64,000 bases of DNA, taken from Bolinopsis microptera. Taxonomy: Eukaryota > Ctenophora > Tentaculata > Lobata > Bolinopsidae. This document shows positions 14,001-29,000 of this stretch, one piece after another. Numbering within the stretch: the stretch's first letter is position 1; every line of letters starts with the position of its first letter. Both the position numbers and the translations under genes were made by a program. The stretch is from positions 5,684,797 through 5,748,796 of the forward strand of contig NC_087080.1 of the NCBI RefSeq assembly GCF_026151205.1, written 5' to 3'. The notes under the pieces were generated by a model that saw only the letters and a list, made by a program, of their open reading frames with translations, did not search any database and was not told the DNA's origin.

Positions 14001-17000
14001 TCAAAAGTCAAAAGTCAAAATTCACTGTATGAACAAGAGGAATGTTCTCTAGGCATTTTCAAAATGAGGAATATAGGGCATGTGCCGTATATTGTGTTCC
14101 TCTTTTGATGCAACGTTGGATCGAATTTCAATTCATCGAAATATAACATTGAGTAACTAATATCACAGATATTTCCCGAACCTTTCATTGCATCCCTTTT
14201 GCTCTTTCTTACACCGTTCAATAAGAACGGTTTTGTATATATTATATAATATATATATATATGTAATATGTATAATATTATATAATATGTTACATTATAT
14301 TATGGTGTTTGTATGGATTTCTCCAGTTGGAAGATTGTTCTACCCTGGAGGGGAGCTTCATACCAGTTAACTCGCCGTTTTATTTGTATGTTATATTATA
14401 TGCAATATGCATTATGATCGTAGTGCAGTTTACATAGTTAGTTACATCTTGCCCTCCAAATAATTGACTGATTGAATCTCTTTACCTAATCACTTCAGTG
14501 AAGTCAAAAATGAGGCTTAGCTGCAGTCACATAGTTTTGATATTCTCATAATCTCGGGTTGTAACTTCTAATGCTGACAGTTGTTGCTTTAAGGGGGGAG
14601 GGGTTCACCCTGATTTTTTGTGAAACTTGGTTTTAAGATAGCAGTTGACCAACAAACTAGGACTAGTGACCAAATTTTTGAGGGGTCCCGGACCCCAACC
14701 GCCAAACGGTACCCGCGGGGCAGCCACGCCCATATTTGGTCCAAATTAGGCCCAATTTAGCCAAATACCCTGAACATGCCCAAAACCCAGATTTTAGGTG
14801 CTCTACTAATTGTAGCTAGAGGTCCCCTGAACTCGTATATGAATTTTCATCAAGATCGGACGAAAAATGACTTAGTTATGAGCCAAAAACCATATGGCCA
14901 TATTATTTGGGCATACGCACCAAATTTGATCGATTTTGGCCCATAAATTGGTCAAATATCAATATTTTTGAATGAAACCAACTTTATATGGAAGGTAAGC
15001 CTATACTTACATTCTCTATAATTATAAGCTCAGTATCTACCTAACTGTGGATTTTGTGTTCAAATAATCGCAAAAAATGAACAAAATCGCCCATATCTCA
15101 GTTCACGATATTTGCGTAACTGATTTCGCTCAAAACAATAGAACTCAATTTAGGGTTTCAATATTTTTATATAGGCCTTTAAAAAAATTGGCGGCCAAAT
15201 TCTGAAAAATGCCCGGCAAATCTCGAAACCAAGTTTCACAAAAAATCAGGGTGAACCCTGATTAAATTTCTGCTTTGACCCGTGACCGCAAACAATAGGC
15301 TAGTGGTGCCTTAGTTAACAGAGTTTAAAATTACGCTAACCCTCTTAAATTCCGGTAAACAATCTTCTGACAGTTCTACCTCATAATATCTGTTTGTTAC
15401 AGCTTTTTGTATCTAAAACCGGTATTCGGTTTATGTTGTCACAAACTTTCTAACACTTTCTGCCAAAGATATACTCATGGACGACAATGTGCCGCTTCTA
15501 GTATCAGTAGAAGATGGTACTCTAAGGAAAAACGAATGGAGTCATGGTCTGTTTGGATGCACAGACGAGATATCGGAGACATTCTGCTAGCTTGGTTTTG
15601 TCCCTGTGTAATCTTTGGTTTAAACGCGCGAGACTCTTGCTACCCTGGTTATTGGTGCGACGGGTGTTGTGGTGCTTTTTGTGGCTGCGTGGGCTTTATT
15701 TGCTGCCCACAAGCTGCGATGTGTGCATGAGGTCTCTCCCTTAGACCCAACATCAGAAGAAAGTACGGAATCCAAGGTGACAGGATTTTAGACTGGTTGG
15801 TCGTTTGGTGGTGCACTCCCTGTCAGGCTTGTCCGCCGTGGCTAAATGGATCGGCGGCGGCGTACGCCGGCGTGAGCCGTGAAATCAAGGCCAACTAAAT
15901 TGAGGTCTATGAAATATGAATATGATCATGTACTTAATTAGGGTAATTTAGACTTAACTTCAACAAATGATGTTGGTATATTGTTATGGTATTATCTGCT
16001 ATCAAATAAAAGTTGAGACAAATTGATACAATTATTTTATTCAAGGTAAAATACATAAACAATAAATTATTGCTGAAATCAATGGATCTCTCAATATTTT
16101 TTGTTGGAAACAAAATCATAGTTTTTAGAACAAAACAGTGTATATTTGAAATTCTTAACATTCATCCTAGATCGCTGACTAGAAAGAATTAAACCTGCAG
16201 CCGACCAGGTTCTTTCAATTTCCGCACTACTGGCAGGTATACAATGCACTTTTCTTACTATGTTTGAGAGTATTGGGAAAGTTTTTTGCCTATCGGCCCA
16301 AAATCTAAAAAGTTCGAATTGTAAAATTTCTTCTTCAGTCAAACTTATGAGTAGGTACAAGGTATCTGCTCAGTTCTTTTGATAATCAATATTGTTAAGT
16401 TAGCTAAAGGTGTGTATCATGTGTGTGTTGCCCCTAGCCGCTAATCGCTATCAGTAACACTGATATCTTCAAATGAAGACAGAATTATTTTGAAGTCAGA
16501 AAATGCACGCCGTACGCCGATGTACGCCGGGGTGTATCGGCGGCGTTCGGCGTGGCAAAATCACCCGGCGGCGGCGGCGTTCGGCGGCGGCGGACAAGCC
16601 ATGCTCGTAACTGAGTCAACAGTACGCTCCTCAATAGTATGCTCCCGGAGTCCCTCATAAGTATTAGTGCGCCCAAAAAACAATTTCTCTTGAATGCCCA
16701 GCGTGCGAACTGATACTCACATCTTTAAATACAAATTATCGTTGAACAATGAATTAATTTCCACAATCTATAGTATGTTTTATCTTTAGCCAAATTTTTG
16801 ATTTTGGAGATTAAAATCCCTTAAAATATGCCCTGACTCTTGCTTTTACGATATTTGGAAATTTAATTAAAATTTATCGACATTTATGACGATTTTGTTT
16901 ATTTTTGATTCATAATAAAAGTAGTTATAGACTGATCGCGATGTTGACTTTGAAATTAATTTCGTGAAACTGTAGTATCCTTTGTTTTAATCCTATGACC

Positions 17001-20000
17001 TATCCCCCCTTTAATTCTAATAATTATTAATAAATCAAGAGACAACATAATTAATGTCAGCATATGTTTAACAACAAATAATTTTTCAAATTCCCTACAG
17101 TCCGGACTCCTCCTTATAGTTCAGGAATATGGCCTCATGACACTGTTCCCCTCATGACACTGTTCCCCTCATGACACTGTTCCCCTCATGACACTGTTCC
17201 CCTCATGATACTGTTCCCCTCATGACACTGTTCCCCTCATGACACTGTTCCCCTCATGACACTGTTCCCCTCATGACACTGTTCCCCTCATGACACTGTT
17301 CTTCTCATGACACTGTTCCCCTCATGACACTGTTCCCCTCATGACACTGCTCCCCTCATGATACTGTTTCCCTCATGACACTGCTCCCCTCATGACACTG
17401 CTCCCCTCATGATACTGTTCCCCTCATGACACTGTTCCCCTCATGACACTGTTCCCCTCATGACACTGTTCCCCTCATGACACTGTTCCCCTCATGACAC
17501 TGTTCCCCTCATGATACTGTTCCCCTCATGACACTGTTCCCCTCATGACACTTTTCCCCTCATGACACTGTTCCCCTCATGACACTGCTCCCCTCATGAC
17601 ACTGTTCCCCTCATGATACTGTTCCCCTCATGATACTGTTCCCCTCAATCCTCATGATACTGTTCCCCTCATGACACTGTTCCCCTCATGACACTGTTCC
17701 CCTCATGACACTGTTCCCCTCATGACACTGTTCCCCTCATGATACTGTTACCCTCATGACACTGTTCCCCTCATGACACTTTTCCCCTCATGACACTGTT
17801 CCCCTCATGACACTGCTCCCCTCATGACACTGTTCCCCTCATGATACTGTTCCCCTCATGATACTGTTCCCCTCAATCCTCATGATACTGTTCCCCTCAT
17901 GACACTGTTCCCCTCATGACACTGTTCCCCTCATGACACTGTTCCCCTCATGACACTGTTCCCCGAAAGATAACGATACAGTCAGTTGTGCACACAAGGT
18001 GATCGTTAGCTGCAAATCGTGAGAAACCTCACTGAACCAGCATTTGTGGACATATGTTGTGTCATACTCATAACTCATAAGCTGTATATTAATGATGGAC
18101 ATTGCGAAAAATGTACACCTATGTATTTGAAAGTCTCTGTGCGCTTTATAGCCCAATATATCACCCACCTGTATTTTCGCTATATTATCGCGGAGCCAAA
18201 AATCAGTTTTCCGCCAATAATTTAAAAAGTAAATGTTTTCACTTTCAGGGTTCATTCACCAGCTTAGGGGTCATCCACCAGTACGTCGACCACAGTACAA
18301 ACCCTTGTAAGCTCAAGTATGATAGTGCGTAATGCGTATGCATACCCAAGTGTGTGATTGTTGAATTAACTACAATGTTACCAATAAATAACTGCTATAA
18401 TATTATATTTAATTAATTACAATTAATTAATATTAATTATAATTATCCTTGTCATATTATGGGTTCCATGAATTTCAAGCACAATGTCAACAGCACATGT
18501 TGAATTTCATCTCCCATTCATGTGGTAGCATTGGAAGACACACTGGTATGGAGTGATAAGGGCCCGAAAGTTCTAGGTTTTGGATTTTGTTTCAGATTTG
18601 TCTCTAGTACTGAACATAAAGCCCCTGTAATTCTAGTGTATTTTATGTGTTAGTTATACTAGATATGTCCTGAGATAACACGGCTTTATATTCATTAATC
18701 TCCTGCTTGGAGTGGTTGGAGGTGTCATGTCTCGCGTGATACAGGATGAAACTTGAGACGACGTAAATTTAATGACTTATGAGCTTATTGAGCCCGCACG
18801 TTGTTGAAATTTAGAGTTTTCAGTTTGTCTTGAATTTGAAAGAAGGGGAGATTTCTCTCTAGTTTACGGCAAAATGAATATTTTAAAGATAAAGTTTGTC
18901 AGTTTACTCTTCCTTTACATATACAGGGTGAGTTGAAAATAGTGTGTGGAATGTAAAGATCGATACAATTTTTTATGAAGGAGCAAATTTTGAAAGGTGT
19001 ATTGCTATCAGTTCATAAACGTTACACATTTCATTGTTGCATCTCATTTGATTCTAACTCATAATATGGATTCCACACACTATTTTCAACTCACCCTGTA
19101 AGTCCAATTAAAATTCGGTATATATTATTATGATCATAGTGCAGTTTACATAGTTAGTAACATCGTGTTCTCCAAAACATTGACTGATTGGACCTCGTTT
19201 TGGTAGCTTGTAACCTCTAATATCTGTTGGTTACAGCTGTTTTTACAACTTTGGGACTTTTAACCATTCTGCTAGAGATATACTGATGGGAGACAAGGTG
19301 CTACTTCTAGAAGATGGTATTCCAAGGAACAACGAATGGAGTCATGGTCTGTTTGGAGGCTCTGACGATTGTGGAGAAATGTCGCTAGTTTGGTTTTGTC
19401 CTTGTGTAACATTTGGTTTAAACGCGCGGGACTCTTGCTACCCTGGTTATTGGTGCGACGGGTGTTGTGGTGCTTTTTGTGGCTGCTTGGGCTTTATTTT
19501 CTGTTTTCCAGTCGCAATGTGTGCGTGGGGTTGTTCTCTTAGACCCAAAATCAGAAGAGACTATGGGATCCAAGGTGACCGTTATTTAGACTGGTTGGCG
19601 GTTGTATTTTGTTTTCGCTGTGCTCTACTTCAGGAACGACAGCAGTTGAAAGAAAGTCTGCCTTCTACAACTCAAGTTGTTGTAGTGCAGCAACAGCAGA
19701 ACCGGATAACTGCAGTTCCACAGTCCTATGCTCCCCCTCAACAGTACGCTCCTCAACAGTATGCTCCTGGAGTCCCTCATCAGTATTAGTGCACCCTTAT
19801 CTCGGGTGTCCAGCAGGGACAAAAGGAAATCGCGGCATGTACGGAATCGCGATTTTTCCCATTATTTGCGACAAATTTTATGTATAGTTTAATGTATAGT
19901 ATGTTAAAATTCGCGGTATCGCGATTTTTGGCCAAAATAATCGCGAAATCCTTTTGTCCCTGGTGTCCAGCGAGCGAACTCATCCTCCCATCTTTAAATT

Positions 20001-23000
20001 CATAACAAGAATTTCGCCGCGGTAACACCACGCACGATTAAATTTCCCTACTGCCTACAATGTAATTGTTCTACTTGTATCCCAGAGTGGTGTTTGGCGC
20101 ACGTGATAATCGTTTTCATTATATTAGGCGTGCAGAACTTGAAAATTCTGCGCGCATCTTAGGTGTCGCCGTCGATCTATATTCTATATGTGGTTTGGTT
20201 GTAGATCATTTCATATGTTGCGCGGTTTTGTTTCGTGTTACTGTTAACGATGCGTATGATCATGTCACGTCATATTTATACTGCATCGTATGCCAACTTT
20301 ATTGACTGTAATAAAATATTCTGTCTAATCTTAGTTATTATTTGTATCTAACATAAACTAATACATTTTGATGCTTACTCGACACATCTACAGCACCATC
20401 GACTATATAGGATTCTTTAAAAGCATACTATACCGCAATCTTGATCTTAGTTGCTTCTTGAATGTAAATGTAAAGTAACATCTGTTCTTAAATATGTAAT
20501 CGCTTTTTACCATTCAGTTTCGATAAACTGTAAAATATTCGGCCACGAGTTTATCAGTTGATATAATAATTTAATTTGTTTCGACTTGCTGAATTTTATC
20601 ACTCGGTAATTTATTAAGCTTGTTTCAACAAAATAACTAAACACTTGTATTGATGATTGATCCGCTCAGATGACTAATATGCTATATTAATGAATTAGAG
20701 TAAATTGCAACCCGATGGAAACCTGTGTAACAGTCGTCAAGCACCTAAAACTGGTTGCTATGCCTGTAATTAATTAACACATAGCTGGCGTCGCGCGCGC
20801 AAAATTGCCTCCTTTTATACACATAATTATAGGGGAGTGGTCTATATTGCGAAGGAGCAGACTTTTGTCATCACCGTAGGACCGTCGGGCCACCTCATAT
20901 ATCCAAACCCGATTACTTATTCCCTACGATCTTTTTGCCTTCGGCAAGAGCAGGGAAAAAAATTATCGTTAAACAATGAAATAGTTTCAAAAATGTATAG
21001 TATTTTTCATCTTTAGTCAACATTTTGATTTTGGAGATAAAAAACCCTAAAAATATCTCCTGAATCTTTCTTTTTCAATATTTGAAAATTCTTTGAAATT
21101 TCTCAACATTTATGGCGATTTGCTTATTTTCAATTTATCATAAAAGTAGTTGTAGACTGATGACTTAATGACGATGTTGATTTTTGTAATTAATTTTGTG
21201 AATCTGTAGTATCCTTTGTCCTAATCAGTTCGATCTGTCTTCACGATTTTTCAGCGCAATCATAATTTGCGTAAATTAAATGTTATACTACATTTTCTTG
21301 CTAAAAGTTGCAATCCACTACCCCATTACAATAAGATACACGTACAATCGTCCAACATTTTATTTTTGTACTAAATTTTGTACTAAATTGTTATCTCGGG
21401 AGTCGGGGGTATTTCCCAGTAAAACATTTCAACCAAAAAGTCGCCTAAATCGGATATTTTATTTATGAATTCCTATTTCAAAAAGTAATTTCTTATTTAT
21501 TTAGTACAGTTAGCCGATTTAACGGCCAGGTAGCGCAGTTGGTTAGCCAGCTTTGCAATCGTGAGGTTGCGGGTTCAAATCCCACTGCCTGCCTGGTCGT
21601 GGGGTGAGTGTCGTTGACATTCAGCTAAGGATCGTGAGTGGTCTATGCAGCCCCCCGGTCTACTCAGCCGAATACTCGAGAAATCGGGTGTGAGGGTTAA
21701 ATGAGGAGCTGCACATTGCAGCAAAGTCTCGGGCGAAGAAAGTATGGTACACACAGCACACTACCTTAACGTCACTGGCTAAAAACAAATCCTTCGGCTT
21801 CCTGTTATTGGCTGGTTGCACTTGTGTAACAATATGGCTGTTGGAATACTCCGAAGTAAAATAAGTGTCTAGATAAAAAAATAAAAAAAAGTATCAGGCA
21901 GACGATTGTCGATCTTTGGAGCCACCACAGAGAAACTACGCTTACCAAACTTAGAGTTAGTATAGTTACCTCCACAAGTTGTCAGTTTAATCTTTCTTCA
22001 CAATTTTGCAGCCCAAACATATGCACCTAAAGCTTTAAAGGTATACTAAATTATTCTTGCTAAAAGTTTCGAATCAAATTATTAATTATTTTAATTATTA
22101 ATGAATCAAGAGGCAAAATGATAAATTATAGCATAATATGTTTAACAAAAAAATGTTTCCACATTTCCTACTATTCAGACTCCTCATCTGCATCTTGGCT
22201 CACGAATATGGCCTCGTGACGCTGGTCCCCGAACCCAGGACGGGTGAATGTAGCGGTAACGGCCATGTACGGATAAAAGTTCTCCCCAGCATCACTGAGA
22301 GCTTTACCCAGATCTTTGAACTCCTTCTTCCAGATAGCCATCACATCTGCGTCAGCACCGTAGTCACCGATTGCTCTGTAGTAGGTCTTCGTGTCAATCC
22401 ACTCCTCAATCTCCACAAGTTCGTTAGTTGGAGTTGGGGGGTTGTCTTGGTACTCCGAAGGAAGGTAGAAGTGCATGCTGGAGTAAGTGTTCTCGAAGTC
22501 TCTGTTCATGTAAGTCTTCGTTAATACTGGTATCGTCATCGGGATCTCAGCCTCTTCATCGTTTTCTCCATAAATATAGGCGAAGAGACGGATGAATGCG
22601 TTCACCCATTTCTGCTCCCCGTCTTCCTCCACCATTTCAGTGCTCACCCAATTGCCTGCCTTAATGTTTCGGACCCCGAACCCGCAATTCTCATTCTCAA
22701 CTTCCTCAACATCTGGACATTCTGCATCTGAGCCGCAGATACCCTCCGTAGCCTTGGGTTTCGCAGTTTCGGGGAACCCTTCGCACTCTTCATAGCCTTG
22801 GGCCTCCGCCAAACTGAAATCGTCGCCGTTGTAGTCGTAGTAGTCGTGTCTCCTGGCAATATACATGACTTCGTGGCGCTGCTCTGCTTCACTTTGGTGG
22901 CTGTAGCTGCCAGTAATCACTTTCCACCAGTAGTATTCCAGACCAGAGTCAGTGAGGGACTCTCCCAGGTTTATGAACTCCCTATCCCAGATCTCTTCCG

Positions 23001-26000
23001 GCACCTCTTTTCCCTTTGAGTATCCGAATGCTCTATAGTACACTACAATATCATCCCACTCCTCGATTTCGACATCCTCCCCAGTTGGGGCAGGATGGGT
23101 TTTCTGATATTCCGCAGGCAGGTACAATGCCATTGAAGATCCTACTGGTTCAAAGTTCTCATCTAAACCAGTCTGAACTATCAAAGGAACGGTCAGACCC
23201 ATATCGGTTCCGTCCTCGTTACCACCAGTCAGGTAGAAGACAAGTCGCTTATACGCCTCCTCGTATTTACTGTCCCCTTCACTGTCCAATACCAGAGTAG
23301 AGATCCAGTTTCCGGCACCAATCTCTCTTACTCCAAACCCGCAGCCAGTACTTGGTAGTACCTCGTGAGCAGGGCACCCATGTTCTCCTGGACATATATC
23401 AGACAGAGCTTTAGGCTTCATCCACTTCATCTTCTTGTTCTTCTTCGCCACATTCTTGTAGTTCTCTTTGTGCTCAGGGCACTCTTTGTAGCCCAGAGCA
23501 GCCCGGGACTCACTCTTCTTTTTGCCTGCTGTGACCAGCACAATCGCAGCCAGCAGCAATATTAAACACAGTTTCATCTCTCTAGGGGATCTGTTTTAGT
23601 GGAAATCGGCGTTAAAATAATTGTATACATATTCACTATGCAGGCTTGCAAGTTTGTCGTGTAACTGTTTAATAAACTTCATCGCATCAAAAATTAAAAA
23701 TGTGAGCAAAATAATGCCGTTCGAAATAAGCATTTGGCTAGTCATTTATCGAAGGAAAAAACTTTTGAGAAGTTTTCTGTTTTCGTGTAGTAAGCTAGTT
23801 AATAAATCACATTCAAAATGCGACGTGTAGAAACGAAGTGTTACTCCCTCCTAGAAAACGAGCGCTAGAGAGATCGACTTAAATTGCCAACAGTTAACAT
23901 TTTCGATAGATTACTTTAAATTCTAAAATCATCCTCTTAAATATATGCGGTGGCAAAGGAACAAAATTAGGAAAGAACTCAACAAGATTGATGCCGCAAA
24001 TTTGAACTGCAAAATAACATGACCAGAGATTTTATAATTAAGATAACATTTTATCTGCTCGTACTTGGTTAGGTTCCACGGCGTGTATGGGTCTGAGCTA
24101 ATGAATCCGTCGCATATTCTCCCTGCCCGTTTAATTACCTTTAAATTGAATTAGATTTATCAGCAAATTCAGGCCATATTATCAAATAAGTTTGTCTCGT
24201 CAAACACAGAAATCAGCATCAAGTGATATTATTATAGAACATGAACAATTATTCCCGTGCAGAATCGTACACCATTTCTTCAGTTGGACATTTTGAACAG
24301 CATGGACTGCAGCCAGGTTGCATGGACTGCAGCCAGGTTGCATGGACTGCAGACAGGTTGCAACGAATTAATGTAATTTAGGACTGAGGACTGAGGGGCC
24401 GGGTCGACACGTGCAGCGGGGAAATTATCTTCCAGACTTCCTTCCAACTTCTGGTTAAACTGGTGAGTCTGAATTTGCAGATGTTTAAGTGGGCCTTTTT
24501 GCTGTGACTTACGAAGAAGCATATGCCTTAAAATGGTTAACTTTTGAGAAATTGGCAGAAAACTGATTTTCGGTAATGCCTAAAACATCCAATCATAGGG
24601 TATCTGGTAAGTTATAGGCTATGAAGATATTCAAATGTGATAAATCATAACAAAATATGTAATCGATGATATATTAATTTTAATACAGTAGGTAGTAGTT
24701 GTACGGCAAATTACAAAAAAATAAAATAAAATAATCAAGGAAAGTTTGTTTACACATCACACTTACAAATACAATGACTTTAATTACAGTATTATAATTC
24801 AGTAGTGTTGTAATCACGAATATGATATTGTTAACCCTATATCTTTTAACCAGCAAACATTTAAATTTCAATAAAAATTTGTTAATCGACCCTCCTCTCC
24901 TTCAACTTCAATCCCAAATTCGTCCATGGCGATAGTCTTTACCCATTCCATGATTTCTACGGAGATTGTCACATTTTTAACCTCTGCCAAAGATTTTTGA
25001 CTGAGAAAATCGACATTAGCTTGAGAATCTCTCTCCAGAGCAGAAAGAGCATCTCGAAAATATTCCTTGCCGATACCAACTTCCCTCAGAAAACTCCGGG
25101 TAAATTCCTCCTTGTTCTCCAAGAGAGACTCGTAGCTGTACGCCTTGATATCGTTCCGGTCACTTGTCTCCAGCATGTAGGCATGAATCTGACAGAGCAC
25201 GATAAAGAGAAAGGCCTCCTTGCCAGCTCCACATTTAATTTTGTTCCAGATGTTACGATAGTTGACAGGAAGCATGGAAACTGCCGTATTTCCGGTTATG
25301 ATGAGATTGCCCTTAAAGATTTTAGCGAAGGACAGTACAGTTGGTCGAAGAGATCTATACATGAAGAGTTCGGTGATCCCTGGCAAAGCTTGATGTATCA
25401 GAGGAAGAAGAGAAAGCGTCTGAATACCCCAAGGTTTGATGAAATACAGTTTCTCAGGATCCGGACAGATGAGAAGAAATACTGCTCTGACCAAGTCCAA
25501 GTACTCAACTGATTTACGACTTGGGGGATATTCCTTCGCGTTCAGTATCCACGCCAGATTAATGATAGAAGACGGTTCAGACTGAACAATACATTGATTT
25601 GTTTTAAACATCATAGCCGCGACTCAAGTGGAACCGCATCGCCCGGAATTATGGAGATAAGAAATATTCCTACCATCCCTCGCGGGCTTGCTCCTCAAAT
25701 ACTGGAAGATTGTTTCATGAGAAACAGTAAGAGGTTCAACTGCTGAGTCGTGCTGTATGTCGTAAAGGAAAGGATGTTCTTCTATGTTGAAGATGTTAAT
25801 TCCGGGTTTTGCTCTCACAAATATAAACTCCTTTTCAGATACAGAGTAAAGGGAAACATCCTCGCGTTCGATGTAAGTTACATCTTTGGAGTTAAGGAAC
25901 GTTAAGAGAAATGAACGCTTTTCATGTTTAAATGCGTAGAAAGGTTTAATGTCTGCCAGAATGTCATAACTTTGAATAGAATTAGAAGAATCACAGCAGC

Positions 26001-29000
26001 GAGGTCCAAAGAGCACGAAAAGTATCGGTTGTAAAACTTTCGATAGCAAGAAGAAGCGAAGAGCTGCAAAGAGAAAGCGTATTGTCTCCAACCAAATCAT
26101 ATTCTAAAGAGGGGTGAAATAGAATTAATCACACGTAAATGTTTTATGTTATTACATAAGCTGTAACAGCAAAATTAACGGGTTTTTATTTCAAAAACAA
26201 AGTCAGCCAGAGTAGTCAATAGAACTTCATGCGATGCAACGACACAGCTTTGAATGAATAAACACTAGCGAAATTACACAAAATGCAGAAAGCGTATCAT
26301 GCGCTTCATGGCAGATCTCGAGTTACCAATTTAATTATTGACGTTGAAACTGGTAAATTACAAAGAAGGTACAACAATTTTGGGAATTTTATCAACTGAA
26401 GTGGTGCATTATAGGGTATATATGTTATACTGTTGAGACTGATTTTGCAGATATTGGGCTTTTTTGCTGGACCATATTTACAAACACGTGTCACGTGAAC
26501 GGTACCTTTGAGAACATCGTGCACCGAAAGTGCGTTTCAGCCTTCCCCAATTTATCAGTCGCCCAATAGGACCACGCCCAATGTTTGCCCTCAGGTGCAA
26601 GAGTATCTTAGCTTATGAAAGCAAATCTACATATTTATATACAAGTTGTTGTTAACAATTTTTTTCCTGAAACCTTCAATTTTCGAGAAAATCGCCTAAA
26701 ACCCTTTTGTGTGTGGCGTCGTGCTTAATTTTGCTAACTTTGGCTACGAATATTTTTTTATTGAAATCTTTCAAATCAATCAATTACATACAAATTTACA
26801 CAATGAATGAACAACATTAAATCTTCTCAAAAGTAGACTAAAATCAGATTTTTTAGGACAAAATGTATGTAATCAAAGGACCTGAGGGCTGAGGGTCACC
26901 AAAATACAGATGTTGAGAGCAAAATGCACCTCCTGCACAAGTATGGGCCCACAAATATGGTGAGTCTGACATATTTATATAGGACTTACGAAGAAATATA
27001 TGCCTTAAAAAGCTTACCCTTTGACGATTTAGGTTGACAATGAACGCAATTAATAATATATACATAATATATATGTATATATATTAATAATAATAAATTG
27101 AAGTTTAATAACACCACTTCAAAGATTAAACTTATACTCAGCAGTGTTTAATCTAAACATCCCAGAAAAGTACTTGAATAAGATAAGGACTGGTAACGTA
27201 TGCTTGAAAAATATCGCTAGTCTAATGACAGAAAATGATACTTGTATGTAAAAATCGAACACCAATATTGACCAAAATAAATTATCGATATAAAGTTTCA
27301 TTAAGGGGCAGTTAAAACAGAAAATCTTTAGAAGAGCTTTAAATGATTCCAGTGATTGAGCCGATAAAATGGTATCAGGCAGACGATTGTAGTCTGTAGA
27401 TCTTTGAGATTGTAGATCTTTGAGATTGTAGATCACAGAGAAGCTACGCTCACCAAACTTAGATTTGAAAGATGGTACAATTAGTTTCAATGTGTGACCA
27501 TGGTGTGAGTACCTAAACATGTCCTGAACAATCCTAGCAATGCCCTGTGAGACAGCAGTAAAATTTTGAAAACAATTATTTTCTTTAAATCAAACCAGTG
27601 AAGATTTAACAAGTCGTCATCAAGACGGTCATGTTTATATTTACCACGAACAGCTTTTGCAGCAGCATTTTGTAGTAACTGGAGTTGATGCAGAAGCTTC
27701 TCGCCAATACCAAAGTATAGACCGTTACAGTAATCTAGACAAGCTACAACTAGACTGTTAACGATGACTTTTATCTGTTGGGGATTCAGCAGGAATCGGA
27801 TTTTTGATATTACATTTGCGTAAAGTATGGAAATATTTCTTCTTGATGAAAGCAAGCTTCTAAATTCGGGATAGCCTGTGGCAGGCAACGCCCGATTCTA
27901 ATGCTTCTACAGACCTACACAAGTGTAAGTAAGTAGGTAAATATTTCATGCTAGGCATGTGGCACCCATTACGGTAACCATCCATTGAGTTTTTGCTTCT
28001 TGAATAAACTATATAATATGATGTTTATTTGGAGAAATCCAGTTTCAAGAGTGCTCTACCCGGGAGGGGAACGTTTTACAAATGAAACTTTAAGTTTGTA
28101 GAATCGCCGTTTTGTTTAAACTATATAATACATATATAAAGTCTTTATGCTTGATATCTCGGTCATCTGAGTAGCTAGAGCTCCACCTTTTTTTCCCTTC
28201 AGGAAAGATGTATTTTATAAGGCCAAGTACAATACATTATAATTTGACTTGATCAAATGATCATTAAAAATATCTAAAAACCGCGACAACGAACATTCAA
28301 TCGAAAAAAACATCGTTTTCATTTGATATATTCCTCGGATGAGTGATAATAGCAGTAGCAAGTCATACCAGAAATATTTCAATCAGGTACTTAAGTGACT
28401 GAAAAATAAGCCCCAACGTATGTGCCAGTGTACTCACCCCCCCCCCCCCCCCCCACCCCCCACCCTGCATAGTGTCCAAATAAAAGTGTGTTTATATTTT
28501 TAAAATGCACAATATGGCAAAATTATGAGCAAAAATATCGAATAATTAATTCATTAAAATAGTAATTAAACAGCTAAAGATAATGAATTGTTTGATGCAA
28601 CATTCTGTCTGATCATTTTAAAATTTTATTAATAAATCAAAGCGGTTCGTGAAGGGTCTTCTTGATTTGACAGCTAAACTATAAATATACAACAGATACA
28701 CTCGACACTTCTTAATAAAAAGTTCTTATGCAATTTTATAGAGGAGCGCTTCTCTATCAGGACGTAGAATATCAAAACAGAGATTAATATGATAGTTAGT
28801 AGCATAGATTATCAGGTTACACAGCTGGAGCACTTGGAGTGTACGGCGGGGGTGCTTCAGGTACGTACTGTTGAGCGTCAGGGGCGTACTGTTGAGGGGG
28901 CCCAGCGGCGTCAGGGGCAAACTGTTCACCATCACTGACGTACATTTTAGGGGGCCCAGGCGCGTACAGTTGAAGGGGTTGAGGGGCGTACTGTTGAGGG

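Larger units (their letters stand above)
10789..14135 (+). repeat. Tandem unit 2 of the PLAC8/SOUL-end duplication
   Basis: Same order as unit 1, plus a MITE (11245-11904) and a 5' leader ending in an acceptor-like TTGTTACAG before PLAC8-C. It is almost identical to unit 3 up to the hAT insertion there, so that duplication is young. Confidence 0.87.
14136..18560 (+). repeat. Tandem unit 3 of the PLAC8/SOUL-end duplication
   Basis: Same order as unit 2. The PLAC8 copy is broken and carries an hAT element, and the minisatellite has grown to about 830 bp. Homology to the other units fades after about 18560. Confidence 0.85.

Noticed and set aside
8965-17965. The 17-bp arrays looked at first like CRISPR-type direct repeats
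   Set aside because: There are no spacers; units are head-to-tail with scattered point changes, in a eukaryotic intron.
21524-21600. A tRNA gene
   Set aside because: The A and B boxes are present, but the acceptor stem does not close and a SINE body with A-rich tail follows.
22138-23565. Plus-strand ORFs across the SOUL gene
   Set aside because: They are shadows of the minus-strand coding frame.
25624-25674. A 51-bp intron removing the TGA in the sulfotransferase-like gene
   Set aside because: It would remove the GRCGST P-loop, which is in frame and family-typical, so the stop is better seen as a point lesion.
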